Assembly: GCA_028564705.1 (NCBI GenBank)
Contig: JAPXFQ010002722.1
Coordinates: 1,488,001 to 1,552,000, forward strand
Reading direction: 5' to 3'
Length of the DNA stretch: 64,000 nucleotides
Source of the DNA: Apricaphanius iberus
Lineage: Eukaryota; Chordata; Actinopteri; Cyprinodontiformes; Aphaniidae
A program made the translations under genes and the position numbers. Under the pieces are notes generated by a model that was given only the letters and a program-made list of their open reading frames with translations, ran no database searches and was not told the origin of the DNA. Shown here piece after piece: positions 45,301 to 55,100 of the stretch. Within the stretch, counting starts at the first letter, position 1; the number at the start of each line of letters is the position of its first letter.

Positions 45301-47700
45301 CTCAGACTTAAGTGGCTTAAGTGCATTTTATGAACTTTTTTCACTGAAGCAAAATCTTATGCTTTGTATCAGAGCTGATGTTCATTGTCGCTTAGACTGT
45401 TTTTTATAAACTAAACATAGAAACCATTACATTGTTCTCAGGTTTATATTATGTTGTATATGGGTTTTTAAAGCAACTGTTTAAATTGTGTCTAATTGTT
45501 TGTATTTTATCGCAAAGGATTCTTGATGGTTAAAGCCAGGCGTACACTGTGCGATTTTGGACCGTTTTTGAGCCGATTTGTCACTTGTGCGACTTTGGTC
45601 TGGATCGTGCAGACTTTTGGCTTAATCGTGCGTGTTGCATCGTGTAGTGTACATTGGGTAACGACAGGCAATTTACACCTCACGACCAGCTCCCGATCGG
45701 TCGCAAGAAAATCAAACCTGTTTGAAATCCTAGTCGCCCCTCGTTAATGAGTCGCACTGTGGAAGCAATGCTACGAGCTATTTCTCATAATGCGCATGCG
45801 TGTCACCATCGTTACCGTGGAAGTACTTCTGGTCTTGGGTCTGTCGTGTCGGGCAGTGAGAGCAGTCAGGTCGCATCCGAACAGTTGTTCGTACAGTGTG
45901 AGCACATGAGTCTTTAGCTTTGAACTTTTAACCCCTGCAATTCACTCGCACAGTGTGAGCCGGAGCTGCAGACCCGTGACTGAAAAATCGCACAGTGTAC
46001 GCCTGGCTTAACATAAACTAAACTTTAAATGGGAAATGTAGTGTGTAACATGAATCAGGGGTATTATAGTGATGCAGTATCGGGCATTTTTCATTTCATT
46101 TTGTTCTCTTTTCATTTCCTGGACCTCCAAACAACAAAAACAGCCGTTGTATCAACTGCTGCTATAGCTAAATTAATTAATTGCTTCGTTAATGAATTGC
46201 TTGGTTAAAGATTTCATATTAAGTCTAAATATCTAATTACAGGCGGAACTCGAAGTATTAGAATATCGTGCAAAAGTTAATTTATTTCAGTAATTTAGCT
46301 TAAAAGGTGAAACTAATGCATGATGTAGACTCATTACATGCAAAGCAAGATATTTCACGCCTTTGTTATAAATTTGACGCCTATGGCTTATGAAAACCAC
46401 AAATTCAAAATCTTAGAAAAACAGAACATTTCATAAAATCAATAAAACAAGGATTTTAAATGGAGAAATGTCTGACCTCTAAAAAGTATAATCAGGCATA
46501 TGTACTCAGTTCTTAGTTTGGGCCTCTTTTGCATCAGTTACTGTCTCAATGCAGCTTGGTCTGGATGCTATCAGCCTGTGGCTCTGCTGAGGTGTTATGG
46601 AAGACCAGGATGCTTCAATGTCAGCCTTCAGCTCTTCTGCATTATTCGGTCTCATGTCTCTCATCTTTCTCTCAACAATGCTCCATAGATTCTTTATAAG
46701 GTTACGGTTAAGTCAGTTTGCTGGCTAATCAAGCGCCGTAATCCCATGGTCATTGAACCAGGTTTAGTTACTTTTGGCAGTGTGGGCAGGTGTCAAGTCC
46801 CGCTGGAAAATAAAGTCTCCATAAAGCTAGTCGGTGGAAGGAATTATGAATTGCTCCAAAACGTCCTGGTAGACTGCTGTTCTGACTCTGGACTTGACCA
46901 GCAGCAGCTGACTGTGGAAACTTCACACTGGACTTCATGCATCTTCGATCGTGTGCCTGTTCATTCTTCCAAACTCTGGCACCTTGGTGTCTAATTAAAT
47001 TTGATCTCATCAGAAAAGACAACTTTGGAGTACTGCGTGAAAGACCAGCAGCGGCGTGATAAAAGCAATGTGACATTTAAAGTCCATGTCCAAGATCTGT
47101 CTGTGTGTGGTATCTCTTGATGCACTAACTACAGCCTCAGTTCACTCCTTTTGAAGGTCCCCAACACTTTTGAATGGCATTTTCCTTACAGTCCTCTTCA
47201 GTTTGCTGTCATTCCTGCAGCTTTTCCCTTCCACATAACTTTCTATTAATGTGCTTTTATACAGCACTTTGGGAACATCAACTTCTTTTGCAATTGCCTT
47301 TTAAGGCTTTCCTTCCTAATGGACATTGTCAGTGATGCTTTTCTGCACAACTATCAGGTCAGCAGTCGTCCCCAAAATAATGCTACCTACTGAACCAGAC
47401 TGAGAGACTATTTAAAGGGACAGGAACCCTTTGTAGATGTTTTGAGTTAATTGGCTGCTTGAAGCATTTCGCAACATTCAAATTTTCTGAAATTTAGTAT
47501 TTGGGTATTTCATAAACTGTAAGCCATAATCATCAAATTTATAAAAAATTTAAACTATCTTGCTTTGCAGGTAATTATATTAAACTGTTTGTTTTCTGCC
47601 TCTAATAATTTCTTTTTCATATTTTTTTTTGTTTTCCATCTTTGTTCATTTTGTGCTTTCCTTTTTAGGCTGGTACACACCCCCAAAGGAGGATGGCTAA
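32361..47700 (+). CDS. ube2q2: Ubiquitin-conjugating enzyme E2 Q2 (13 coding exons, gene span)
   Basis: UBE2Q-family E2 enzyme, which takes activated ubiquitin from E1 as a thioester and passes it on to substrates or E3s. Joining 32361-32519, 32958-33062, 36094-36216, 40794-40847, 41203-41343, 41836-41920, 42936-42996, 43080-43170, 43265-43323, 43470-43518, 43672-43767, 45226-45292 and 47669-47700 gives 1122 nt, or 373 residues plus TAA, with no internal stop. The protein starts [20 protein letters not shown], as expected for UBE2Q2, which is about 375 residues in mammals. The paralogue UBE2Q1 is longer, with an extended N-terminus that is not present here. Residues 1-128 form the RWD-like region. 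Residues 137-160 are acidic (a run of seven Glu). Residues about 200-373 form the UBC fold, with candidate catalytic Cys302 in [17 protein letters not shown]. No HPN tripeptide is visible before the cysteine, in keeping with the family's non-canonical active site. The gene looks intact and functional. Q2 rather than Q1 is my reading from length and N-terminus. Confidence 0.95.
32958..33062 (+). CDS. ube2q2: ube2q2 coding exon 2 (residues 54-88)
   Basis: Begins after a long T-rich tract and CTTCCAG and ends before GTAGGT. It encodes [20 protein letters not shown] and onward to GSTL, the core of the RWD-like domain with its Pro-Ile-Trp-Phe segment. Length 105 nt, phase 0 at both ends. Confidence 0.94.
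33063..36093 (+). other. ube2q2 intron 2
   Basis: A 3.0-kb AT-rich intron. The only hint of a repeat is at about 34735-34800, where a stretch ending in CCTAGAAGGAAATTGGGTGT resembles the reversed 3' end of a fish LINE. Nothing else recognised. Confidence 0.6.
36094..36216 (+). CDS. ube2q2: ube2q2 coding exon 3 (residues 89-129)
   Basis: The acceptor is TTCTTCTCTCTAG and the donor GTATCT. The exon encodes [20 protein letters not shown] and continues through VEMLDQPLP, which is highly conserved in UBE2Q2. Length 123 nt, phase 0 at both ends. The donor is followed within 80 bp by an unbroken T32 run. Confidence 0.94.
36217..40793 (+). other. ube2q2 intron 3
   Basis: The largest intron, 4.6 kb. 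It contains a T32 homopolymer at 36292-36323, a TTAA-flanked inverted-repeat element (37793-38957, listed separately) and otherwise unrecognised AT-rich DNA. Confidence 0.7.
37793..38957. mobile_element. TTAA-flanked non-autonomous DNA element in ube2q2 intron 3
   Basis: The ends are inverted repeats: AGGAGATATATCATG after a TTAA on the left, and CATGATATGTCTCCT before a TTAA on the right (15 bp, one mismatch). Both flanks carry TTAA (37789-37792 and 38958-38961), the target duplication expected for piggyBac- or Kolobok-type transposition. The 1165-bp interior is locally GC-richer than the intron and has no transposase-like frame, so it is non-autonomous. Superfamily assignment is inference from the TTAA alone. 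Confidence 0.7.
40794..40847 (+). CDS. ube2q2: ube2q2 coding exon 4 (acidic linker, residues 130-147)
   Basis: A 54-nt exon between GTGTGTAG and GTAAGT, encoding [18 protein letters not shown]. The Glu run matches the acidic linker of vertebrate UBE2Q proteins between the RWD-like and UBC domains. It is symmetric (phase 0 at both ends), so skipping it would keep the frame and remove only the acidic run. Confidence 0.93.
41203..41343 (+). CDS. ube2q2: ube2q2 coding exon 5 (residues 148-194)
   Basis: Encodes [20 protein letters not shown] through QRQDHLN, then donor GTGAGT. The acceptor CCTTATAAG has a poor pyrimidine tract, but it is the only nearby site that joins in frame with exon 4 and keeps the conserved sequence. 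Phase 0 at both ends, 141 nt. Confidence 0.92.
41836..41920 (+). CDS. ube2q2: ube2q2 coding exon 6 (residues 195-223)
   Basis: Acceptor CATTTTGCAG, donor GTATGT. Encodes [28 protein letters not shown] plus the first base of a Gly codon. This leads into the first helix of the UBC fold. Confidence 0.94.
42936..42996 (+). CDS. ube2q2: ube2q2 coding exon 7 (residues 223-243)
   Basis: Acceptor CATTTGCAG, donor GTAAGT. Encodes [20 protein letters not shown] and the first two bases of a Thr codon. This is the first beta strands of the UBC domain. Confidence 0.94.
43080..43170 (+). CDS. ube2q2: ube2q2 coding exon 8 (residues 243-273)
   Basis: Acceptor GTCCAATAG, donor GTAAGT, preceded by an 83-bp intron. 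Encodes [20 protein letters not shown] and then [10 protein letters not shown], conserved UBC-fold strands. Confidence 0.94.
43265..43323 (+). CDS. ube2q2: ube2q2 coding exon 9 (residues 274-293)
   Basis: Acceptor CTTCACAG, donor GTAGGT. Encodes [19 protein letters not shown] plus two bases of the next Gly. The FPFDPPFVR segment matches the E2 'PxxPP' region that precedes the active site. Confidence 0.94.
43470..43518 (+). CDS. ube2q2: ube2q2 coding exon 10 (active-site exon, residues 293-309)
   Basis: Encodes [16 protein letters not shown]. The candidate catalytic Cys302 is the TGC at 43495-43497. The acceptor's pyrimidine tract is a pure run of 15 C (43453-43467) directly before AG. Only 49 nt long, donor GTATGC. 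Confidence 0.94.
43672..43767 (+). CDS. ube2q2: ube2q2 coding exon 11 (residues 310-341)
   Basis: Acceptor TTTTTTTCAG, donor GTGAGT. Encodes [32 protein letters not shown]. The GWSS motif corresponds to the W-S-P segment after the catalytic cysteine in other E2s. 96 nt, phase 0 at both ends. Confidence 0.95.
43768..45225 (+). other. ube2q2 intron 11
   Basis: A 1.46-kb intron that is unremarkable except for the reversed L2-tailed repeat at about 44503-44960, listed separately. Confidence 0.6.
44503..44960 (-). mobile_element. L2-tailed dispersed repeat in ube2q2 intron 11
   Basis: On the minus strand the element ends in a tail (44503-44562) that closely matches the 3' tail of the L2 copy at 50836-52360, including the segment around TTTATTTGTATAGCAC. 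Upstream of the tail is a body (44760-44960) with the look of a teleost dispersed repeat and no coding frame. It could be an L2-mobilised non-autonomous element or the 3' UTR of an L2 subfamily. Confidence 0.6.
45226..45292 (+). CDS. ube2q2: ube2q2 coding exon 12 (residues 342-364)
   Basis: Acceptor CTTTATACAG, donor GTCAGT. Encodes [22 protein letters not shown] plus one base of Gly: the C-terminal helices of the UBC fold. It matches the family in sequence and phase. Confidence 0.94.
45534..46008. mobile_element. PIF/Harbinger-like MITE in ube2q2 intron 12
   Basis: A 475-bp element with 25-bp perfect terminal inverted repeats; both ends read AGCCAGGCGTACACTGTGCG inward. It is flanked by TAA on both sides (45531-45533 and 46009-46011), the TWA target duplication typical of PIF/Harbinger. 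The interior repeats variants of CGCACAGTGTGAGC and has no transposase frame, so it would depend on an autonomous relative. Perfect ends suggest a fairly recent insertion. Confidence 0.85.
46232..47575 (-). pseudogene. Decayed Tc1-like transposon in ube2q2 intron 12
   Basis: The minus strand encodes broken Tc1-family transposase. The frame at 46768-47076 contains SSVKFPQS, followed by [20 protein letters not shown], corresponding to the central catalytic region, and the DE-containing block before it is altered. Further pieces at 47100-47420 correspond to the N-terminal DNA-binding part. The termini are AT-rich and roughly inverted. Many stops and frameshifts make it inactive. It lies between exons 12 and 13 but does not contribute coding sequence. 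Confidence 0.8.
47669..47700 (+). CDS. ube2q2: ube2q2 coding exon 13 (residues 364-373 and stop)
   Basis: Acceptor CTTTCCTTTTTAG. Encodes [10 protein letters not shown] then TAA at 47698-47700, the conserved UBE2Q2 C-terminus. The rest of this exon is 3' UTR. Confidence 0.93.
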
Positions 47701-50570
47701 TAGAGACCGTTTATTTCCTCCACCGGGACCACATGTCTTAGATTATTCTCTTCTTTGCGACCAATATCGTTTTTATCCTCCAAGTAATGATGTTCACTCT
47801 CGATGACAGTTTAAATTCCAAACCAAATTCCTTGTTGCTTCTCTAGCCAAAAACGGGCACGTAGTTGCAGATTCCGTTCACCTCCACCCAAAAATCGGAC
47901 CATACTGCTACCGGCACTGATGTCCTCATTGCTAACTGTATGTCTACGGTCAAACTTTTGTGTTTCATCGCCCATGAAACGGGCGGACTGAGTATAATGC
48001 AAACTTACCGTCTTTTTTGGCATTGAGGTTACTCTCTGACTTTGAATTTAAATGGTGTGGCATGGCTTTATCCTCCGCTAGTGGCAGCCTGATGGTCCAG
48101 TTGCCACACCCCATCTCTCCAGCCTTAAACTGGATATGAGACTGGCCCAAACCGCTTCCTAATATGATGCAGTCATGGCTGGGAAGGACGTCAAGCTCAA
48201 GAATGCCTCACCCTTCCCAATGACATCCAAGGATGACCTCCTTAATATCGTGCTCATCTTTTTAATCCGAAGAGCTCCCCCCTTTTGGAGGAAAACGACT
48301 AAGCTTCTTTTAAGTCTAGTTTGCTTTCTGAAACTTAAAGCCCAGAGGAGGGGCAGGACAATACGTGGACTTCTGCAGGTCTTGTGGGACTGGCCATTAT
48401 GAGGATCAGCATGCTGCTGGCTTTCAAACGTGGAGAAAACCGCCAACGTAATCGCAACTAGCAGCTGGACAACCTTGGTGTACAGCTAGTTTGGTAGCAT
48501 TACAGACATGATTAGGAGGAGGAGCTTTGTTTGGATCAAATCACACTGTAATGTAATTGATTTTAACTCCGCTGTAAACATGTACATTTGTATTTCTGCT
48601 AAAGGATTTAATTGTTTATAATGTAACCTTGTGTAGGTCTTTGGTTGAGCAGAGACTGTCTTATTGAATCCTCTTGACTATAACTTGCAGGGCCATTGCG
48701 ACCTCTTAAAACCAATTTAAAATAAAGTATCATTATAGATACTTCTGAAGTATCTGAAGGAAGCCGAAGTGCACCAGGTTCTTAAACAAGCCTAATGACT
48801 ACTGCAATTTAGACCTTATTTTTTTGGTAACCCAAATTTTCATTGGAGCTCCAAACTACAATGGCTTTTGCACTATTGTGAGACAGCTGTCAGTAGCATA
48901 CCAGAGGTTTAGCCTTTCCTATCACTCCAATAGGCTGAACCTGACTACGGCTATGCAGCGGGGACACACTCTGGAGTTTTATTTAACTTGGGACGATTAA
49001 AACGCTGTTGTCACCTTCAAACTTTTTAAAGCTGGTTCAATTCACCTATTTAACTGTCTGAGGTAAAAGTGACCTTTACCTTCTGACTTTTCTCTGACCT
49101 CACGGCTGATTTAAAATGCAGCCAGAGTTGCAGATTCACAGCAATACTCTTTACCATTATAACACTGTTGCTTCACGGCCAGAAAGATCACCCTTGGGTC
49201 TGTTCTGTTTCCAGAATATCTGTTCAGGTTTTAATAAATGTTTGTTGAGCTTTGCCACAGGAAAAACTTCAGCTTGTCCCATTACCTTTTCCCTGGTTTA
49301 TTATTCATACCACTCCCGGCGCGGCTGTAGCCCTCAGCGTGTCGAGGCTTTGATGTAACGTTAAACTGCGGTAACTGGCGCATTCCAGTTAATGCGGTGT
49401 CATGTTTTTTTTTTTGTAGGTGTTGTGTGGTTACTTGCATTTTTTTTAATTTTTTTTTTGTATATCATCCTGATAACCAGCGTAGAAGGCTTAGTTTTGC
49501 CATTTCATGCCGTGAATTTCATTTATGAATGGAATTTTTGTTTTCCAGAGTGACGACTAACTCCAAATCAGTTTAAATAAAGCTTGTTCATCTCCAGATC
49601 ATATAACATTAGTTTTCCTGCAAGATACCTTTCGTGTTTATATGAAACGAACTACCAGATCAGATCATAGGCATGATTGTTTTAGCTGTTGTAAAGTGTT
49701 TGTAATGTATTATTCATCTCATTCTGCTTACATTGTTTAGCCCTCCTTTGCATTTTCTGGACAAGCAAACTCAGGAATACATACCGCACACTAAACTTTG
49801 CAAAAGATTGGTTCAGGCCATCATTGTTGGCAAGATTGAATGTCTTGATCAACCCCCCCCCCACATCGTGGTGTATTTTGCTGATGCATTCCATGCGCTC
49901 CAGCCCTGGGCTTGTTGAAGGTTTCAGAGCACATGTACCCTTTCTCTTTTGATGTTGCTGTTTTTTGCATGTCAGTATAGTAGTGGGTACAGTTTCTCTC
50001 CTTGCCCCCTCGTTATGGAAAATGGAGTGGTTGTTTGGGGTGGTTAAAAAAAAGACGAAGAATATTTTGTTGTGGTTTTTCCGTCTGCATTGGTGCACAG
50101 GCCAGATACGGAGACTTGAGGCTGGTTTTCTCGTCCTCCTGGTCAACCTTTTAAAGATGTCGGGTTGATTGCAGTGGATAACAGAAGCTGAGTTTCATGT
50201 GCCAGACATCAAACATGAAGCAGTTTTTTGTTTTATTTTTTTTCTTTTACATGAAAGTAGTTGCGTGTGGTGCCCTGAATAACAGCTTCTCTTAAACCAA
50301 CACGTTTCTGACTAACAAGAACTTCTCAGATTAGACAAGTGATATCGGTCTGAGACCTGAACAAGCCTGATATTTGGCTCTTTACCTTGCATCATTAACT
50401 GCGGTGGCCGGGTTATAAAGTTATGCACTGCAAGCATGCTTTGGTTTGGTTTCTTTTTTTTTTCTTTTTTTTCCTGCTGCAAGGGTGATTTTGACAATGT
50501 AAAATAATTTGTAAACTTGCATCAAGTTTATGAATAAAGACTTTTATGAAATAAATCTCGTTTCCAATAT
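47701..50570 (+). other. ube2q2: Probable 3' UTR of ube2q2
   Basis: About 2.9 kb of sequence after the stop codon in which I recognised no repeat or splice signal. It contains AATAAA at 48721-48726, 49576-49581, 50533-50538 and 50550-50555, so alternative 3' ends are plausible. The 154-residue frame on the opposite strand at 49682-50146 has no recognisable domain and is taken as chance. The exact end is not visible in sequence; past about 50.69 kb the DNA is transposon-derived. Confidence 0.55.
50533..50555 (+). terminator. Distal polyadenylation signals of ube2q2
   Basis: Two AATAAA hexamers 17 bp apart (50533 and 50550) lie at the end of the non-repetitive downstream sequence and are followed by a T-rich stretch. 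They are the best candidates for the distal 3' end. The upstream hexamers at 48721 and 49576 could be used as proximal sites. Confidence 0.45.
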
Positions 50571-50689
50571 TTTTGGAATTTTCTGACAAAATGTGAAAAA
50601 CGTGTCCCACAAAGCCAAGGTGATTTAAATGGTTTTAGATAATGCTAAAATATATAATGTGTATAAATGTAAATTTATTGAGCCAGACA

Positions 50690-52670
50690 ATGTAACAACT
50701 ATCCTTGTGTACTGCATGGGAGCATGAGCTGCTCTAGAAATTCCTGGTAAATGATTGCTCAGTGGACCAACACCTGATAATCTGTTTTCCCAATTCATTA
50801 ATAACTGTAAAAAACTTCACATTGGACCTCAAATGACTTGAACCAATTAAGCTCCACTTGTGGCCGCGATTTCTTATCAACAGTTTCTCTTGAAGTTCTC
50901 CCTGTCCTTGGGTCTGATCTGATTCAAATAATTAACTCATCCCTCCTGTCAGATGTCTTCCCACAGGCTTTAAAAATGGCAGTTATCAAACCACTACTAA
51001 AGAAGAACAACAACCTGGACAACTAGTGAATGCAGAACTAAGGGGCCAATCTAATTTTCTATTCAAGATTTATTTTAAAAGTGAACAATGAGTTTCCTAA
51101 CAATTATCCAACTGTTATGATATGCTTCAGTCTGGTCAAAGTGTTCAATGACATCTGCATAAATACAGACTGAACCACAAGGCTGGTATTTTTAGACCAT
51201 TGTGCAGCATTTCAGACTGTTGACCATAATACACTATTGGAACGACTGGAGAGCTGGGTCGGACCTTGGTATAGTACTTTGCTGGTTTGAACCTCACCTT
51301 AAGAACAGGAGCCTTTTTTTTTGTCAATAGAAAATTATTCTCCAGAACATACAAAAATCAAATGTGGAGTCCCCCAGGGCTCCATCCTGAGGCACATCTA
51401 TTCATTATCTACATACTCCCACCAAGCCAAGATTATCACAACCAATAAGATTATCACAACAATGCAGATGACCCCCAGGTTTACCTTACAATGTCACCAT
51501 GTGGCTATGAACACAGCCAAACCCTAAGGGAATGCAGTGAGCGAATCAATAGCTGGATGTCCCATAACTTTCTCCAGCTGAACAGACATAAAACAAGCAA
51601 TTATCTTTGGACCTAAAGAGGAACAAGAGTCAGCTTCAGTTATTACAGCTAAAAACTATTGATCAGGCACAAAATCTAGGTGTAGTAATAGACTCAGACC
51701 TGTACCTCCAGTATCACATACAAACAATGACAAGGTCAGCTTTTTATCACCTGAAGAATATATCAAGGTTTAGACGGACTAATATTGGCTTGACTGCAAC
51801 AGTGTCTTTACAGGTCTGCCTAAAAAGTCAATTTGACAGCTGCAGCTGATCCAGAACGCTACTGCTTGTCTCCTCTCTGGTACCAGGAAAGGAGAGCACA
51901 TCACCCCAGTTCTAAACTCCTTACAATGCCTCCCAGTAGTTCAGAGAATGGTCGTCAAAATACTTGTACTAGTTTATAAATCATCGCATGCCCCTTCACC
52001 AAAGTATGTTGACGACCTGTTGTCACTATAGAAACACCCCAGACCTCTCGGATCTTCCAAATCACACCTAGAATTAGAACCAAACATGGGGAAGCAGCTT
52101 TTAGCTTCTATGCTACCCTTATATGGAACAAACTTCCAGACCACTACAACACTGCTGAAACACTGAGTTCCTTTAAATCAAAGTTAAACACTCATCTGTT
52201 TAGACCTGCCTTTGATTAATTGATTAACAACAGCTGGAATGTTATATGTTTTGTGTTTCTAATGTATTTTATGCTTTTATTATTTTTCTCCCGGAATCAT
52301 GTAAATTACTTTGAATTGCCTTGCTGTTGAAAGTGTGCTATACAAATAAAGTTAGCTTGCCTGGCCTTCTGAGTCTCTACTCATTCGTTTTACACTGAAT
52401 TTCTTGCAAACAGTCCAGTCCTGTTTGTCCAAGCCTACTTGAGATGCTTTGATGTCTTCAGTTCAGGTGGGGCTTAACATAAGGAATGTAGATATCCCTG
52501 TTTTATGTGCAACAGGGGTGTGTTTTCTTTCCACTTAGCTTTCCATTCCCATACTTTGATACAGTGCTCTGTGAAAACCTAGCTTCTTTAGCGATGAGCT
52601 TTTGAGGAGCATAACATCGACCATGCTCTGGATTGCTTAGCAGTGTTCCCCATGTTTTTTTTTTTTTTTA
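50690..52670 (-). pseudogene. Tc1-like transposon relic split by an L2 LINE
   Basis: The two ends match one Tc1-type transposase on the minus strand. 50700-50832 holds the region around CAGTGGACCAACACCTGATA and CTTCACATTGGACCTCAAAT. 52370-52670 holds the following region around GTTCAGGTGGGGCTTAACAT and TTCTTTAGCGATGAGCTTTT. The same family is present at 46232-47575 and as a fragment at 55790-55880. The L2 sits between the two halves at a single point, which shows the order of events. Non-functional. Confidence 0.75.
50836..52362 (+). pseudogene. 5'-truncated, frame-broken L2-like LINE (copy III)
   Basis: Starts within the RT domain: 50838-51026 encodes STCGRDFLSTVSLEVLPVLG and then IINSSLLSDVFPQALKMAVI, ending KPLLKKNN. 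It continues with a DFSAAFQTVDH-like block near 51196, CGVPQGSILR near 51362, and FYHLKNISRFRR near 51741. The 3' region has LQLIQNATACLLSGTRK-like sequence in shifted frames, ending with an AATAAAGTTAGCTTGC tail. Frameshifts and stops make it inactive. It is inserted in a Tc1 relic. Confidence 0.85.
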
Positions 52671-54050
52671 TCAGTCTAATATGCTAACAAGCTGAAGTTA
52701 AAGTTTCAACTCATTATTAAACTAAATGCATTCAATGTGACACTATGTTTGTGACAAATCTAATTATTTTCACCTTTTGAACTAAAGTACCAAAAAAAAT
52801 TGGGAGGTGTTTGCTACGTTTCCCAGCAGAGGGTACTATTGGCAGATGAGTCGGTTTTCGGCCATGCCCAGAGGACACAACTACAGCTCCTTACATTAAA
52901 GTAACTTGATATGTTTCCATCATCAGTGCCACTTTTTGTTAAAGGGTCTCTGTTTCCCATCTTGGTAGGGTCTCTGCATACAAAACAGATCCACTATTTT
53001 TTGTATTATTTAATTTACACTAAAATTTGTGTATTGTTTATAACCTTACATAAAATATCTCATCTAAGGATTATGTGTCAGCATGCGTGCGCTGATAAAT
53101 TGATGCATTACATAATTCACCCAGGACTTGGATCAGACATAAGGAGGGGGACAGAAAATACACCAAAAATTAACAGAAAACTTAGAAAGCAGCAGAGAAA
53201 AACTATTGTGATGACCATTGTCCTTGTCTCTTTGTGTTTTTACTTATCGTGACACAAAAAACCCCCACTGTAATTCTGCATGTTTTATTCTGTACCTTAA
53301 TAGAACATGTACTACAGAAGTGCACTTATTGCACGTTTGTAAAAGGTGTTTTTTGGTTGTTGTCGTTTTTTTAGCTTTAAACTTTGTGTTTACATGTTTA
53401 AGTGGCTTATGTGTCTTTCTTTGTTTGGTATATTTATGGAAGGGGCTCACTCCAGTGGCCTACTTCTAAAAAATGTATTTTCCTTTGTAAGAATTGATTC
53501 ACAACTGATACATTTTGTTACACCTAAGTTAAATGTCCTAAGCTTTCAAAATAAAATGCCTCATGTAATACATTTCCTAAAAATCTGTCTTGTTTTGCAG
53601 CTCTTGAAAAATGTCATTTTGTAGCATGGGGTCCAAAAGTGAAAACTGAATTGAAAAAGGTGGCTGACCACCTGTTTAGATGGTAAAAATGTTTGCTTTC
53701 ATGTTTTGCTTGAGTGTGCTATTTGGCACCACTAGGTGGTGTTGGTGCACTCCTGTAACTTTAGGGTGTTTCTTTTTTTTTGGTTCCTCAGGTTCAAGTC
53801 CATCAGGCTAGAATCATCCATCAGCAGCAGTTGGTGCTTGATTAATAGAAGGACTGCTGTTCTCACCACCTCTAACTCATTTCCCTCAAGGTTGGAAGAA
53901 TGACTAATGAGGTTAAGTCTCTAAATAAGACACTAAATAAGCCTGTTACTGATGGCATACAGTTTTATACTGACCTGAATTACTCATACTTATTATTTCA
54001 GATGTTACTGGTTGACGAGCCTTCATGGGTACTAAACTTTGTACTTTGTA
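52671..54050. other. Unannotated intergenic DNA
   Basis: The motif GTGCCACTAGGTGGTGTTGG-like patch near 53726 resembles fragments found in many fish repeats; no gene found. Confidence 0.35.
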
Positions 54051-54057
54051 CTGTTTA

Positions 54058-54973
54058 AAGGGGAAGTACTGTTTTTTTTTGTTTTTTTTCTGCAATCTGG
54101 ACCTTATTTATAGCATCCATTAAGTTCTCTTACTCACCCAGACATGTTTGGAGCCACTTGAATTCCTACAGGAGAGATCTATTTGTGATCCATATAATGG
54201 GAGTTGAGACAACCAAAGTGCAGCCTCTAAATAATGCATTATCTGGAACAAAAAAAGTCCCTAATTTCACCAATGTTTTGTCATGAATCGATAGCCTTAT
54301 TCCCCAGTGAGTTTGGAGTGTCTCAGAGATGCCTTGTTGTCTTCGAGGGTGTTTTGCAGGCTTTAAATCCAACAGATTCCAACTTGCACTAACCAGTGAT
54401 TTCCCTGACGTTGCGGCCCATTGCAGCTGTATTTTGGCAGGTTGCGGAAAGGAAGCCTGTGGAAGCTGAGCTTAATCTACTTGGTCATTTTGTGTGTGCC
54501 ATTTGGAAACAAGCAAAAGTGAACCATGTCGATGTTTGCAATAGCTAGTTGTGTCTAACGGACCGCCGTTGAGCATAGACTGTAAGCCCTGCTCAGACTA
54601 CAACCGGGATGCTGGATGGGAGTGACGTAATTGAAATCACATGTTAGTGTAGTCGGAATAAAAGCCTCTAAAACACCCCGGAAGACAGCAACAAAGCTCA
54701 TCTAAGACGCTCAAAACTCACAGGGGAATAAGGCCATCGATTCATGACAAAACATTAGTGAAATTAAAGAGTTTTTTGGCAGAAAATGCCTTAATTAGAA
54801 GCTGCACTTTGGTTGCCCCATTAACTCCCATTATGTCGATATACGCTGATCGCAAATGGATATAAACTTCTTCCGAAGGACTTCAAATGGATCCCAACTT
54901 GCCTGGGTGAGTAAATTTATCTAATGCATGCTATCAATACGCTCCAGGTTGCAAAGAAACGGTACTTCCCCTT
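54058..54973. mobile_element. Foldback/MITE family copy B
   Basis: Outer ends AAGGGGAAGTACTG and the reversed AAGGGGAAGTACCG are inverted repeats. The arms then continue through a T-rich run, CTTACTCACCCAGACATGTT versus the reversed TTTACTCACCCAGGCAAGTT, and the CATATAATGGGAGTT block, reaching about 150 bp per arm. It is clearly related to copy A at 5354-6240, sharing the same TTACTCACCC and CCATATAAT motifs in the same order. Non-coding interior, 916 bp in total. Confidence 0.8.
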
Positions 54974-54984
54974 GAATGGAATAA

Positions 54985-55100
54985 ACCTTTAATAGTCCCA
55001 CTAGGGGGAAATCCATTGTAACAACAGCATCCAACGACAACATATGTGCAAACAGTATGCAAAAACAGTGCACAGAAAACAGCAAATGTGAAAAACATGT
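54985..55100 (-). mobile_element. Possible LINE 3' end fragment
   Basis: The patch from about 54985 (GAATAAACCTTTAATAGTCC) to 55100 resembles the reversed 3' end common to fish LINEs. Weak call: no coding sequence accompanies it. Confidence 0.3.

Noticed and set aside
49682..50146. 154-codon minus-strand open frame
   Set aside because: It lies antisense within the presumed ube2q2 3' UTR, has no domain, and its composition follows the A/T-rich DNA; treated as chance.
53244..53469. Overlapping small frames with poly-Lys or Phe/Leu runs
   Set aside because: Low-complexity translations of AT-rich DNA; no supporting signals.
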